Assembly: GCF_037943105.1 (NCBI RefSeq)
Contig: NZ_CP149803.1
Span: 248,001 to 312,000, forward strand
DNA length: 64,000 nt
Direction of reading: 5' to 3'
DNA from: Pseudomonas sp. TMP9
Lineage (GTDB): Bacteria; Pseudomonadota; Gammaproteobacteria; Pseudomonadales; Pseudomonadaceae
Shown: piece by piece, positions 55,845-64,000 of the stretch
Layout of the letters: each line of letters begins with the position of its first letter
How positions within the stretch are numbered: the first letter of the stretch is position 1
The notes under the pieces: model-generated
Database searches by the model: none
Seen by the model: the letters and a program-made list of their open reading frames with translations, nothing else
What the model was told of the DNA's origin: nothing
Made by a program: the position numbers and the translations under genes

Positions 55845-56240
55845 TCAGCTTTTTGGCTTGTACGCGCAATAGCCCGGACGTGGGCCGATTTTGGGGTGGT
55901 TACGGCAGGTGTCTGGGCGCTTTTCGTAGATGGTGCACAGGCGGGTTTTGCGGTCCAGGTACAGGCAGTCATTGTTGCTCATACGCACCAGGGTGAAGAT
56001 GCCTGTTTTTTGATGGAAACGTTCGACGATGCCGTCTTTTTGCAGGCGCTTGGCGATGTTCTTCAGCGGCTCGCTGCGCTCGAATTCGTCGACCACGCCG
56101 ATACGGATCAAATCGTTCAGGCGCGCTTCAACCGGCAGCGTGCAGCAACTGGACATGCAGCTGTGGCACATGTCAGCGGTGTATTTGGCCCAAGTGTCTA
56201 GGCGGTCGAGTTCGGCGGCGGCAATCAGGTTGTTTTTCAT
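55845..56240 (-). CDS. YkgJ-family cysteine-cluster protein
   Basis: 131 residues with the cysteine pattern CHSCMSSCC near residue 25, then CLYL, CTIYEKRPDTC and GYC: at least eight cysteines suited to bind zinc or an Fe-S cluster. YkgJ/DUF-type proteins of this pattern are widespread but functionally undefined. Basic, soluble. Located 66 bp upstream of the FAD oxidase on the same strand, so possibly co-transcribed. Confidence 0.88.
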   Translation of the reverse strand: MKNNLIAAAELDRLDTWAKYTADMCHSCMSSCCTLPVEARLNDLIRIGVVDEFERSEPLKNIAKRLQKDGIVERFHQKTGIFTLVRMSNNDCLYLDRKTRLCTIYEKRPDTCRNHPKIGPRPGYCAYKPKS

Positions 56241-56555
56241 CGGGCGTGGCAGGCGTCAGTTGGGCGGCGGGCGATAATAACGGGCCTAAAATATTTTTGA
56301 ATGACAATCTGCCCGCTGGTCACGGTTTACACGGGGCGCGCGGCGCGAATTTTTATGGCGGACATCCACAGCGCGCAGCTTTTGGGCCGTTGCCGGGTCA
56401 TGTATAGAGTGGGTACGGTAATTTCTTTCTGTGCTGTGATGCGTGCGGCATTCACGTTTATGAGGATGCTGTGGGGTGCCTCTTATACTGCTGCGCAGTT
56501 GGCGTCTGCCGTTGGGCAGCGCAGGTTTGGATTTGACTAAATAGGAACGCGCTGC
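56241..56555. other. Intergenic region between ykgJ-like and DUF2339 genes
   Basis: 315 bp between divergent genes. It contains a 79-codon plus-strand frame (56301-56540) with no ribosome site or recognisable sequence, which I do not call. TATACT near 56485 could be a -10 for the DUF2339 gene but lacks a -35. Confidence 0.35.
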
Positions 56556-59500
56556 ATGCAATGGATCTTCATGCTGGTGGGCTTGCTGCTCGGGGCGTTG
56601 GCGGATGAAACGTTGAGCGGCTCGCTGCTTGGGGCTTTGCTCGGTCTTGGCCTGGGTCAAGCGCTTAGGCTACAAGGACTTGCCCGCGAGAATGCCGCGC
56701 TGACGGCTCAGCTTAAGGCGTTTTCCCTGCGCTTCGAACAGGGCACTGCAGCACTTTATGAGCGGCTGCTCACGCTGGAGCGGGGCGCGACGCCAGCGTC
56801 TGAGGCTTCATCAACACCTCAGTCGGCTAGTGCTGTCCCGCAGCCCATACCTGTTCCCGAGCCTGTCGCCAGTCCCGAAACGACTGAGCCTGAGCCTGAG
56901 CTGGACTGGACGCTAGATTTTGTCCTGCCCGAGCCTGCTGCTGCGCCAGCAGTTGCCACGTCGGCTGCAACTGAGCCCGTCGCAGCTAGACCGATTACGC
57001 CGCCAGCTCCGCCTTGGAAGCCTGCTGAACCGCATCAGCCAAGCGTGTTTGAGCGTGGTTTTACCGCGGCTAGGAACTGGCTGCTGGGTGGCAATACAGT
57101 GCTGCGCGTGGGTGTAGTGCTGTTATTTCTCGGCTTAGCCTTCCTGCTGCGCTATGCCACCGAGGGCGTAGTCGTGCCGGTGGAGTTGCATTATGCCGGC
57201 GTGGCCGCCAGTGCTGTGGCCTTGCTGGCGCTGGGCTGGTGGTTGCGCCTGCGTAACCCAAGTTATGCGCTGATGCTGCAAGGCACTGGGGTTGCAGTGC
57301 TGTACCTGACGGTGTTCGCCGCCATGCGCCTACACCCGCTACTAGACCCCGCTATGGCGCTGGGCTTACTGGTAATGGTCACGTTTTTTTCAGCTATTTT
57401 GGCGGTCAAACAAGACGCCTTGGGTTTGGCTGCCGCTGCCGCTTTAGGCGGTTTTGCCGCGCCGATCCTGACGTCTACTGGCAGCGGCAACCATGTGATG
57501 TTGTTTAGCTATTTCGCCTTGTTGAATATCGGCATCTTTACCATTGCCTGGTTCAAGGCCTGGCGCTTGCTCAATCTGATTGGCTTTGTCGGCACCTTCG
57601 GCATTGGTTTCGCCTGGGGGATACGCGCCTATACGCCTGATTTGTTGTGGAGTACTGAGCCGTTTCTAGTGCTGTTTTTCTTGATGTATGTGGCCATTGG
57701 TTTGTTGTTTGCACGGCGTAAATTGCGCGAGGCGGTTGACGCGCCCAGTAACCCTGACGAGTTGCTGCTGTGGGCGGCGCGCAAAGGCGACTCTATCGAC
57801 GCCACGGTGTTGTTTGGCCCGCCCTTAGTGGGTTTTGGTCTGCAGTTCGCACTGGTGCAGCACATTGAGTTTGCCGCTGCCTATAGCGCGTTGGCGCTGG
57901 GGCTGTTTTATCTGGTGCTGGCGCGGCTGCTGGTCGGTCGTACGGGAGATCGTGCGGTACTGCTGGTAGAAACCTGCTTGGCGCTGGGCGTGGTATTCGC
58001 CAGTTTGGCGATTCCCTTAGGGCTGGATGCTCGCTGGACCTCGGCCGCCTGGGCGGTTGAAGGGGCGGGTATTTTTTGGCTGGGCTTGCGTCAGCAGCGC
58101 AAGCTGGCAAGGGCATTTGCCCTGCTGCTGCAGTTTGGTGCGGCGCTGGCGTTTGTCATCGGCTTGCGCGTTGGTGAGTTGACCCTGCTGGACGGCGCGC
58201 CTCTGGGCGCATTAATGCTCGGCGCAGCGTTGCTGTTTAGCTACTGGCAATTGCGCCAGAATGCGTCCCAAGCCAGCCGCTGGGAGGTCCGTGGTTTGCC
58301 AGTGCTGGCCTGCGCCGGGCTGGCGTTTACTTATCTGGTTGCACCGCTGCTGTTTACCGCACAAGGCACAGCGATCAGTTGGGCGCTGGCAGGCCTGCTG
58401 ACCTTGTGGCTAGGTTTACGCCTGCAGGCCCGCAGTTTCCTGTTCAGCGCGTTTGCCGTGCAGTTGCTCGGTGGCCTGCTGTTTATGCTAGACATGGCCG
58501 ACCATGCAGCGGCGGGTGCGGGCGGTTTTGCTGCCGGCTGGCAGGGCTTGTTGACCTCCTCGCTGATTGGCTTTGGCCTGATCGCCGGCATGTTGCTGGC
58601 GGCGCGTGATCCGCAGGTCGGCGCGGATCATCGCCTGTTGCGCGGCCTGTCGGTGGTGCTCTTGGTGGGACTGGTGTTTATCAACCTCGCGGTGCTGTTT
58701 GTGTTGCCCTGGGCTACGGCCAGTGCGGTATGGGGTGGCAGCGGCCTGTTGATCATCTGGCTCAGCCTGCATCTGCAGCAGCGCGCCAGTTTTGTCTTCG
58801 GCTTGTTGTTGCAGGTGTTGGCGGGGCTGGTGTTCCTCGCGGTCAGCCCGTTGCTGTTCGGTCAGCTGTCGGCCGAAGGGCTTCGGCCGCTGGCCCATAT
58901 GGATTTCTGGACGCCGCTGGTGCTCGGCATGGCCGCTTTGGTCGGCGCCTGGCGCTTGCAACAGCTGGCCCGTCGCGAGGCGCCCAGCGCCCTTGGCAAT
59001 TTCAGTTTGCTTGGCCTGGCGCAACTGCTGCTGGTATGGGGTGCAGCATGGTGGGCGCTGGCGCTGAGCAGCGAGGTGCTGCGCTTTGTCGCCAGTGAAT
59101 GGCAGACGAGTGGCCTGCTAGCGGTGTTGGTGGCGAGTGTGGCGCTGGCGGCGTTTCTTGCGCCGCGCACCCGCTGGGCTGAACTGGCGCTGCTATGTTG
59201 CCTGCTTACGCCCCTGGCTGGCGTGGTTGTGTTGCATGCTTGGCACCCTGAGTTTCATCCGGCGGCGCAGTTTGGCTGGCTGGCGTGGGCACTGCTGTTT
59301 GTCGTGCACTTCTGGGCGTTGCGGCGCTTGGCCACACAACTGCCGGCGGGTGCGCTAAGCGCGGCCCATGTGCTCGGCTGCTGGTTGCTACTGGGTGTAC
59401 TGGCGCTGCAGTTACGTTACCTGTTCTTGACCCTATCAGAGCATTACAACGCGTGGCGTTGGCTGGGCTGGGCGCTGTTACCGAGTGCCTATTTATGGCT

Positions 59501-60176
59501 GATGGCTCCGCGGCCGATGGCGGTGCCGCGGCGTTGGCCTTGGCCGTTAGCGGCTTATCCGCGCGAATATCGCGTGTTAGCGGCCGCTCCGCTGGTCGTT
59601 TTGATGCTGGGTTGGTTTTGGTTGGCCAATATCGCCAGTGCGGGCGACGCCGAGCCGCTGGCCTATTTGCCATTACTGAACCCGTTGGAGCTGGGCCTGC
59701 TGTTTGCGCTGGGGGCAATGTTCGCATGGGCGCGCACGGGGCTGGTCGAGTTGGGAGTGAGCGCGGTACGCAGTCAGTGGCTGACACAGTCGCTGGCGGG
59801 GGCGTCGTTGTTCGCCCTGCTGACGGCGATGGTGATGCGCACCGTACACTATTGGAGTGGCGTGCCTTATCAACTGGATGCCTTGCTTGCTTCGATGCTG
59901 GTGCAGGCGGGGCTGTCGATTGTTTGGACGCTGATTGCGCTGCCGTTGATGGTCGTCGGTAACCGCTTGGTTCGGCGTGAGCTGTGGTTGATCGGTGCGA
60001 CCTTAATTACAGTGGTCGTGGCCAAGCTGTTCTTCGTAGAGTTGAATAATCGCGGGGGGCTGGAGCGCATCGTGTCGTTTATTGGTGTGGGTGTATTGCT
60101 GTTGGTGGTGGGTTATTTCGCGCCCTTACCCGCGCGCACGAAAGAGGCTGATCAACCGCAGGAGCACGCATCATGA
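56556..60176 (+). CDS. DUF2339 giant polytopic membrane protein
   Basis: 1206 residues. An N-terminal glycine-rich helix (MQWIFMLVGLLLGALADE), a coiled-coil segment (about 45-80), a Pro/Ala/Glu-rich cytoplasmic linker (about 85-165), then from residue 175 to the end roughly thirty hydrophobic helices, the DUF2339 signature layout (NTVLRVGVVLLFLGLAFLLRYA near 180). Function unknown; related proteins have been suggested as transporters or polysaccharide-related, without proof. Ends by overlapping the DUF3999 gene by 4 nt. AGGA lies 9 nt before the ATG. Confidence 0.9.
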   Translation: MQWIFMLVGLLLGALADETLSGSLLGALLGLGLGQALRLQGLARENAALTAQLKAFSLRFEQGTAALYERLLTLERGATPASEASSTPQSASAVPQPIPVPEPVASPETTEPEPELDWTLDFVLPEPAAAPAVATSAATEPVAARPITPPAPPWKPAEPHQPSVFERGFTAARNWLLGGNTVLRVGVVLLFLGLAFLLRYATEGVVVPVELHYAGVAASAVALLALGWWLRLRNPSYALMLQGTGVAVLYLTVFAAMRLHPLLDPAMALGLLVMVTFFSAILAVKQDALGLAAAAALGGFAAPILTSTGSGNHVMLFSYFALLNIGIFTIAWFKAWRLLNLIGFVGTFGIGFAWGIRAYTPDLLWSTEPFLVLFFLMYVAIGLLFARRKLREAVDAPSNPDELLLWAARKGDSIDATVLFGPPLVGFGLQFALVQHIEFAAAYSALALGLFYLVLARLLVGRTGDRAVLLVETCLALGVVFASLAIPLGLDARWTSAAWAVEGAGIFWLGLRQQRKLARAFALLLQFGAALAFVIGLRVGELTLLDGAPLGALMLGAALLFSYWQLRQNASQASRWEVRGLPVLACAGLAFTYLVAPLLFTAQGTAISWALAGLLTLWLGLRLQARSFLFSAFAVQLLGGLLFMLDMADHAAAGAGGFAAGWQGLLTSSLIGFGLIAGMLLAARDPQVGADHRLLRGLSVVLLVGLVFINLAVLFVLPWATASAVWGGSGLLIIWLSLHLQQRASFVFGLLLQVLAGLVFLAVSPLLFGQLSAEGLRPLAHMDFWTPLVLGMAALVGAWRLQQLARREAPSALGNFSLLGLAQLLLVWGAAWWALALSSEVLRFVASEWQTSGLLAVLVASVALAAFLAPRTRWAELALLCCLLTPLAGVVVLHAWHPEFHPAAQFGWLAWALLFVVHFWALRRLATQLPAGALSAAHVLGCWLLLGVLALQLRYLFLTLSEHYNAWRWLGWALLPSAYLWLMAPRPMAVPRRWPWPLAAYPREYRVLAAAPLVVLMLGWFWLANIASAGDAEPLAYLPLLNPLELGLLFALGAMFAWARTGLVELGVSAVRSQWLTQSLAGASLFALLTAMVMRTVHYWSGVPYQLDALLASMLVQAGLSIVWTLIALPLMVVGNRLVRRELWLIGATLITVVVAKLFFVELNNRGGLERIVSFIGVGVLLLVVGYFAPLPARTKEADQPQEHAS

Positions 60177-61540
60177 ATGGTTTAACCCGAGCGGCGCTGT
60201 GTTCAGCACTGGCTGGCCTGCTGTTTAGCGCCGTAAGCTTGGCTCAGGCGCAATTGGATGACTTTGCCGTGCAGCTGCCGCTGACGCTTGCAGGTGAAGG
60301 CCCTTGGTACCGCCTCGAGGTGCCGATGGCGCTGCATTTTGCAGCGCGCTATGGCGACCTGCGCGACCTGCGGGTGTTCAATGCTGAAGGCCACGCGCTG
60401 GCTTACGCGCTGGTCGCGGGGCAAGAGACGTCGCGTGACAGCCAGCAGGAACAAACGGTGAAATGGTTTCCACTGTACGCCGAGCAGGGTGACAGCACCG
60501 CCATGGCCAACCTGCGTGTGCAGCGCAGCACCACGGGCACCTTGATCGAGCTGCTCGATCAGCCAGATACGGCCAACCAGCCAGCCTTGCGGCGTGGCTG
60601 GCTGTTAGATGCAAGTGCGTTGCAAGCGCCGTTGATTCGCTTGCAGTTGAACTGGGCGGACGGCCAGGAGGGGTTTCAGCGCTTCAGTATCGAGGCCAGT
60701 GATGACCTGCAAGCGTGGCAGCCTTGGGGTATTGGGCAGTTAGCGCGGGTGTCGTTTGACGGTGAGCGTGTTGAGCAGCGTCAAGTCGAACTGCCAGGGC
60801 GAAAAGCGCGCTACCTGCGTTTGCTCTGGCAAAGCCCCCAACAGGCGCCGCAATTGACGGAAGCGAGCCTGATGAGCCAGCGCAGTGACAGTGCGCCGGC
60901 GCCATTGGTGTGGTCGCAGCCACTCAGCGCGACCCTTAATGCGGACGGTCAGTATCAATGGCAGTTGCCGCTGGCCTTGCCGTTGCAGCGCGTGCATGTG
61001 GAGCTAAGCCAAGCCAATAGCTTGGCGCCGGTCCGTGTCAGTGGCCGCAGTGAAACCAAGGGTGCTTGGCAATATTTAGCTCAGGGCCTGCTTTATCGGC
61101 TACCGGAGAACGGCCTAGAAATTCGCCAGGAGGAGTTATCGCTCCCCGGCGTAGCGATGCAGCAGCTGCGCCTGCAGGTGGACGAGCGTGGTGGTGGCCT
61201 CGGCAGTCAACCTCCGCAAATCAAAGTGGCCGTACGCGCCACGCAGCTGGTGTTTCTGCAGCGCGGCAGCCCGCCTTATCGACTGGCGCTGGGGCGTGCT
61301 GGCACTGAATCAGCCGCATTGCCGTTGACCACACTCATCCCTGGTTACCAGTCGCAACGTTTGCAACAACTGGGCACAGCCGAAGCGCAGCTGCAAAGCG
61401 ATAACCCCGTGCAGCAGGCGCAAGCCAAGGCGAGCGATGGCCAGTGGCGACGCTGGGGCCTGTGGGTGGTGCTGTTGCTTGGGGTCGGCTTGCTGGCGTT
61501 GATGGCAGTCAGCCTGTTGCGTAGGCCACGCTCGGAATAG
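60173..61540 (+). CDS. DUF3999 periplasmic protein
   Basis: 455 residues. Signal peptide about 1-26 (ends AQA-QLDDFAV); a long beta-rich periplasmic part with two jelly-roll-like halves (FSIEASDDLQAWQPWG and WQLPLALPLQRVHVELSQANSLAPVRVSGRSE, resembling discoidin-type carbohydrate-binding folds); and a C-terminal transmembrane helix (about 430-449) ending in RRPRSE. It always seems to follow a DUF2339 gene in Pseudomonas, and the 4-nt overlap here supports a complex of the two. AGGAG lies 8 nt before the ATG. Confidence 0.9.
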   Translation: MNGLTRAALCSALAGLLFSAVSLAQAQLDDFAVQLPLTLAGEGPWYRLEVPMALHFAARYGDLRDLRVFNAEGHALAYALVAGQETSRDSQQEQTVKWFPLYAEQGDSTAMANLRVQRSTTGTLIELLDQPDTANQPALRRGWLLDASALQAPLIRLQLNWADGQEGFQRFSIEASDDLQAWQPWGIGQLARVSFDGERVEQRQVELPGRKARYLRLLWQSPQQAPQLTEASLMSQRSDSAPAPLVWSQPLSATLNADGQYQWQLPLALPLQRVHVELSQANSLAPVRVSGRSETKGAWQYLAQGLLYRLPENGLEIRQEELSLPGVAMQQLRLQVDERGGGLGSQPPQIKVAVRATQLVFLQRGSPPYRLALGRAGTESAALPLTTLIPGYQSQRLQQLGTAEAQLQSDNPVQQAQAKASDGQWRRWGLWVVLLLGVGLLALMAVSLLRRPRSE

Positions 61541-61980
61541 AGCTGTTAGCTAGCAATAAAGCGCTGCCGCCTAAACTTTTTTCAAGAGGGTTTGCAGCTT
61601 AAATTGCTCGGCGTTTGAGGCCAGAAAGGCCATGGCGTAATTTAATTTCCCCCTGTCTTTGCGTGGCCCCGAGCGTTTGCCTGAGCTATCTGGCAAACGG
61701 TTGGTGGCGGGTAGCGGCGAGTCTGGGAATGGTTACGCAGGTGCGCCGTGCAAGATGTTCTGGTCCAATATGGTCTGACCGGGGGGCTCCCGATGCCCAC
61801 GCTCTGGGCAATTTTACTCTGGCATTACGTCAACAGCATGCGCCAGTTGCTGCTGCTGCCGCTGCGCAGCACCCTAGGGCTGTCACGGCGCCACTGAGTG
61901 ATTAGCCGATTGCGCCGATTCGCTGTCATCGCAGGCCGCCATTCTTCGTCGTCGCTTATGTCTATTTATTAATAAGCTTC
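61541..61980. other. Gene-poor stretch after DUF3999
   Basis: About 440 bp with no supportable gene. A 96-codon plus-strand frame (61615-61905) is Arg/Ala/Pro-rich and has no ribosome site. In PAO1 I recall estA at about this place; nothing like EstA is visible here. Confidence 0.4.
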
Positions 61981-62004
61981 TGCTGGGATGATTATTGTTG
62001 CGCG

Positions 62005-62430
62005 CCTGTTTGACCTGCCGCCAGTGGTCCGTCATCTGCTGCCAGATGCCTTACTCGATCCGGCGCTGGTGATGGATGCGTAATTGCGCGTGATTGAGGC
62101 TAACGCTGACAGTGCTGAAGCTGGTTGGTCTAAGCAGTTGCAGGTAAGGAATGCGGCTATTTGACTGGTTAATTCTGCACGTTCTTTCGAAGTGCGCATT
62201 CGCGCCATAGCGCTGCACTCTGAAGCTGGGGCAAATGCTTTAACGGCGTGATGCCACTCAGCGTCATCTCAGTGAATTGAAGCTGGCCTCAGCCTTGGTC
62301 TTAAGCGAGGGGCGCTTGCCCAGCAACCCGTCTGAATCGGCAGCGGCAAGAGTAGGCGCTGTGCGGCCTGCTTATCGGGCTGAGCAACCGCCTCGACTTG
62401 GATGGTTTTTTCCGGCGAGCTAGCAATGGC
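62005..62430 (+). pseudogene. Decayed coding sequence upstream of fbp
   Basis: Reads as protein in two successive frames with interruptions. The first frame gives DLPPVVRHLLPDALLDPALVMDA, a TAA at 62081, then LRVIEANADSAEAGWSKQLQ and further stops. From 62244 another frame gives RRDATQRHLSELKLASALV, then LPSNPSESAAARVGAV, up to a stop near 62422. Codon use looks coding-like but stops and a frameshift break it. I cannot name the family. Confidence 0.4.
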
Positions 62431-62594
62431 TGATGCGGCGCTCAATTGGGCTAAGCGTGAGGGTCGAAATCATGGGTGTTGCAGAGTCTGAGCCGCCGTG
62501 TGCGTTAGCGTGACCGTCCTTCTATCCAGTGCTAGGGCGTTGCGCCCGTTAAAGGGGTAGACTGCGCTCGATTTCAATCCCTCCGGAGCCGTCC

Positions 62595-63602
62595 ATGTCT
62601 CGCGTTACCCTTAGCCGTTACCTGATCGAGCAGACCCGCAGCAATAACACGCCAGCCGATCTGCGTTTCCTTATCGAAGTGGTCGCACGGGCCTGTAAGG
62701 AAATCAGCCATCAGGTATCCAAAGGCGCATTGGGCGGCGTGCTAGGCAGTATGGGCACCGAAAACGTACAGGGCGAGGTGCAGAAAAAGCTCGACGTGAT
62801 TTCCAATGAAATCCTGCTCGAAGCAAACGAATGGGGCGGTCACTTGGCCGGCATGGCCTCAGAAGAAATGGACAATGCCTATCAGATTCCCGGTAAGTAC
62901 CCCAAAGGTGCTTACCTGTTGGTATTCGACCCGCTGGATGGCTCCAGCAACATTGACGTTAACGTATCAGTTGGCACTATCTTCTCGGTGTTGCGTTGCC
63001 CTGAGCGCAATGGTGATGAAGGTGACTTGGGCGAAGAAGCCTTCTTGCAGCCGGGCACCGAGCAGGTTGCGGCCGGCTATGCGATTTATGGCCCGCAAAC
63101 CATGCTGATGTTGACCCTCGGTGATGGCGTTAAGGGGTTCACTCTTGACCGCGAGTTGGGCAGTTTTGTGCTGACCCACGATGACATCAAAGTGCCCGAA
63201 GCGACCAAGGAATTCGCCATCAACATGTCCAACCAACGCCACTGGGAAGCACCAGTGCAACGTTACGTTAGCGAGCTGTTGGCAGGCGAAGCAGGCCCGT
63301 TGGGTAAGAACTTCAATATGCGCTGGGTCGCGGCTATGGTCGCCGATGTGCACCGTATCCTTACCCGTGGCGGTGTGTTTATGTATCCGCGTGACAGCCG
63401 TGACCCTGCAATGCCGGGCAAGCTACGCCTGATGTACGAGGCTAACCCGATGGCGATGATCATCGAGCAGGCCGGCGGTGTGGCCACCAACGGCACTCAG
63501 CGCATCCTTGATATTCAGCCGACCTCACTGCACCAGCGCGTTGCGGTCTTCCTTGGTTCTAAAGAAGAGGTGCTGCGCATCAGCGCCTACCACCGCGACT
63601 GA
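62595..63602 (+). CDS. fbp: Fructose-1,6-bisphosphatase class 1
   Basis: 335 residues. Gluconeogenic enzyme hydrolysing fructose 1,6-bisphosphate to fructose 6-phosphate, Mg-dependent. The metal and phosphate motif [13 protein letters not shown] (near residue 112), [14 protein letters not shown] and the C-terminal [21 protein letters not shown] are intact. GGAG lies 7 nt before the ATG. Together with gpmI it reflects the gluconeogenic carbon flow important in pseudomonads. Confidence 0.97.
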   Translation: MSRVTLSRYLIEQTRSNNTPADLRFLIEVVARACKEISHQVSKGALGGVLGSMGTENVQGEVQKKLDVISNEILLEANEWGGHLAGMASEEMDNAYQIPGKYPKGAYLLVFDPLDGSSNIDVNVSVGTIFSVLRCPERNGDEGDLGEEAFLQPGTEQVAAGYAIYGPQTMLMLTLGDGVKGFTLDRELGSFVLTHDDIKVPEATKEFAINMSNQRHWEAPVQRYVSELLAGEAGPLGKNFNMRWVAAMVADVHRILTRGGVFMYPRDSRDPAMPGKLRLMYEANPMAMIIEQAGGVATNGTQRILDIQPTSLHQRVAVFLGSKEEVLRISAYHRD

Positions 63603-63903
63603 CCGCCGTTGCCCGGTACGACGGCTGCCGCAAGGGCAGCCAGTCGCTCGGCTTTTCTGTTTGCCGTTCGGGCCGCAAGAATAATCCGCTCTTCGTGTTG
63701 CTTGGCCATTGGCCGATTCACGCCGAGCGCATCAGCCGGCTATTGCCCCGTACTCGCCATATTCCGCAGGGGTTCGGGCGCAGTTTAAATACTGAGCAAT
63801 CTTAATTTGCGCCGGAACCCAGCACACGTTTCTAGCGTCGAACCCGGCAAGCTCGGCATTGCTATGCTCAGCTAAGCATGGTCATTTTCTCAGGAGTTTC
63901 CCT
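63603..63903. other. Intergenic region after fbp
   Basis: 301 bp. GGCTGCC-N5-GGCAGCC (63623-63641) is a 7-bp stem, 21 bp after the fbp stop, with a short T-run about 12 nt further on. It may be the fbp terminator, though imperfect. No other gene or site is evident. Confidence 0.4.
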
Positions 63904-64000
63904 ATGTCTCTGCGTGTCGTTGCACTTCTCGCTGCTTGTCTGCTGTTGGCTGCCTGCAACAAGATCAGCCAGGATAATTACGCCCAACTCAAACCGGGTA
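63904..64000 (+). CDS. Lipoprotein, N-terminal fragment (runs off the window)
   Basis: The first 32 codons are visible: signal MSLRVVALLAACLLLAAC with lipobox LAAC and lipidated Cys18, then NKISQDNYAQLKPG. AGGAG lies 7 nt before the ATG. The NKISQ-NY-KL-G start resembles a small conserved Pseudomonas lipoprotein next to fbp (PA5109 in my memory). The remainder is outside the window. Confidence 0.8.
   Translation, partial: MSLRVVALLAACLLLAACNKISQDNYAQLKPG

Noticed and set aside
56301..56540. 79-codon plus-strand ORF before the DUF2339 gene
   Set aside because: No ribosome site, no recognisable motif, and it occupies the region where divergent promoters should be.
61615..61905. 96-codon plus-strand ORF after DUF3999
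   Set aside because: Arg/Ala/Cys-rich with no ribosome site or homology; typical of random open frame in GC-rich DNA.
1..64000. CRISPR arrays, insertion sequences, prophage genes, toxin-antitoxin pairs
   Set aside because: Looked for repeats with regular spacing, transposase motifs, phage structural genes and small paired ORFs; none seen.

Overview
The window reads as a chromosomal segment of a Pseudomonas-type gammaproteobacterium. The gene order (hisP-like ABC ATPase, tRNA-Phe, yggX, mutY, asmA, hisBHAF, ctpA, envC-like, gpmI, rhodanese, grxC, secB, trmL, ntrC-ntrB, glnA, typA, DUF2339/DUF3999, fbp) is, as I remember it, the order around PA5110-PA5153 of P. aeruginosa PAO1. Product lengths, the Tyr397 adenylylation site of GlnA and the sigma-54/NtrC architecture agree. 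There is no IS element, integrase or CRISPR array.

Layout. 1-9.8 kb: an amino-acid ABC ATPase, tRNA-Phe with its own promoter and terminator, a coupled asmA-mutY-yggX operon on the minus strand, a fatty acid hydroxylase-type membrane enzyme, then hisB-hisH-DUF2164-hisA-hisF on the plus strand with a 94-bp palindromic repeat wedged between hisA and hisF. 9.9-12.8 kb: a Stealth-family glycan phosphotransferase and two tandem periplasmic solute-binding proteins. 12.9-19.5 kb: ctpA, an EnvC-type LytM protein, gpmI, rhodanese, grxC, secB, trmL and a small membrane protein.

19.5-37.5 kb: a complete MSHA-type type IV pilus locus (mshI, a PilN-like gene, J, K, L, M, N, E, G, F, B, A, C, D, O, P, Q). 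Most genes overlap or nearly touch, and a strong bidirectional terminator closes the locus. I do not expect it at this point of the Pseudomonas backbone. Near-identical 33-bp sequences lie at its two edges. The right copy sits inside a candidate small RNA gene with its own sigma-54 promoter and two NtrC-like sites 32 bp apart, downstream of ntrC. By position and control this resembles NrsZ, the nitrogen-regulated sRNA of P. aeruginosa. The arrangement suggests that the pilus locus landed in or beside nrsZ and left one sRNA module on each side. MshE carries two intact c-di-GMP-binding MshEN motifs, so the pilus is probably under second-messenger control.

37.7-45.8 kb: ntrC, ntrB, two DUF4124 paralogues, glnA with an E. 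coli-like NtrC enhancer pair and sigma-54 promoter, a deletion scar of thiI (first ~45 and last ~12 codons only), and typA. 46-52.3 kb: a five-gene set of unrecognised envelope proteins. 52.5-64 kb: a phosphoethanolamine transferase, an FAD amine oxidase-like enzyme, a YkgJ-type cysteine-cluster protein, the DUF2339/DUF3999 pair, about 1 kb of decayed sequence, fbp and the start of a lipoprotein gene cut by the window edge.
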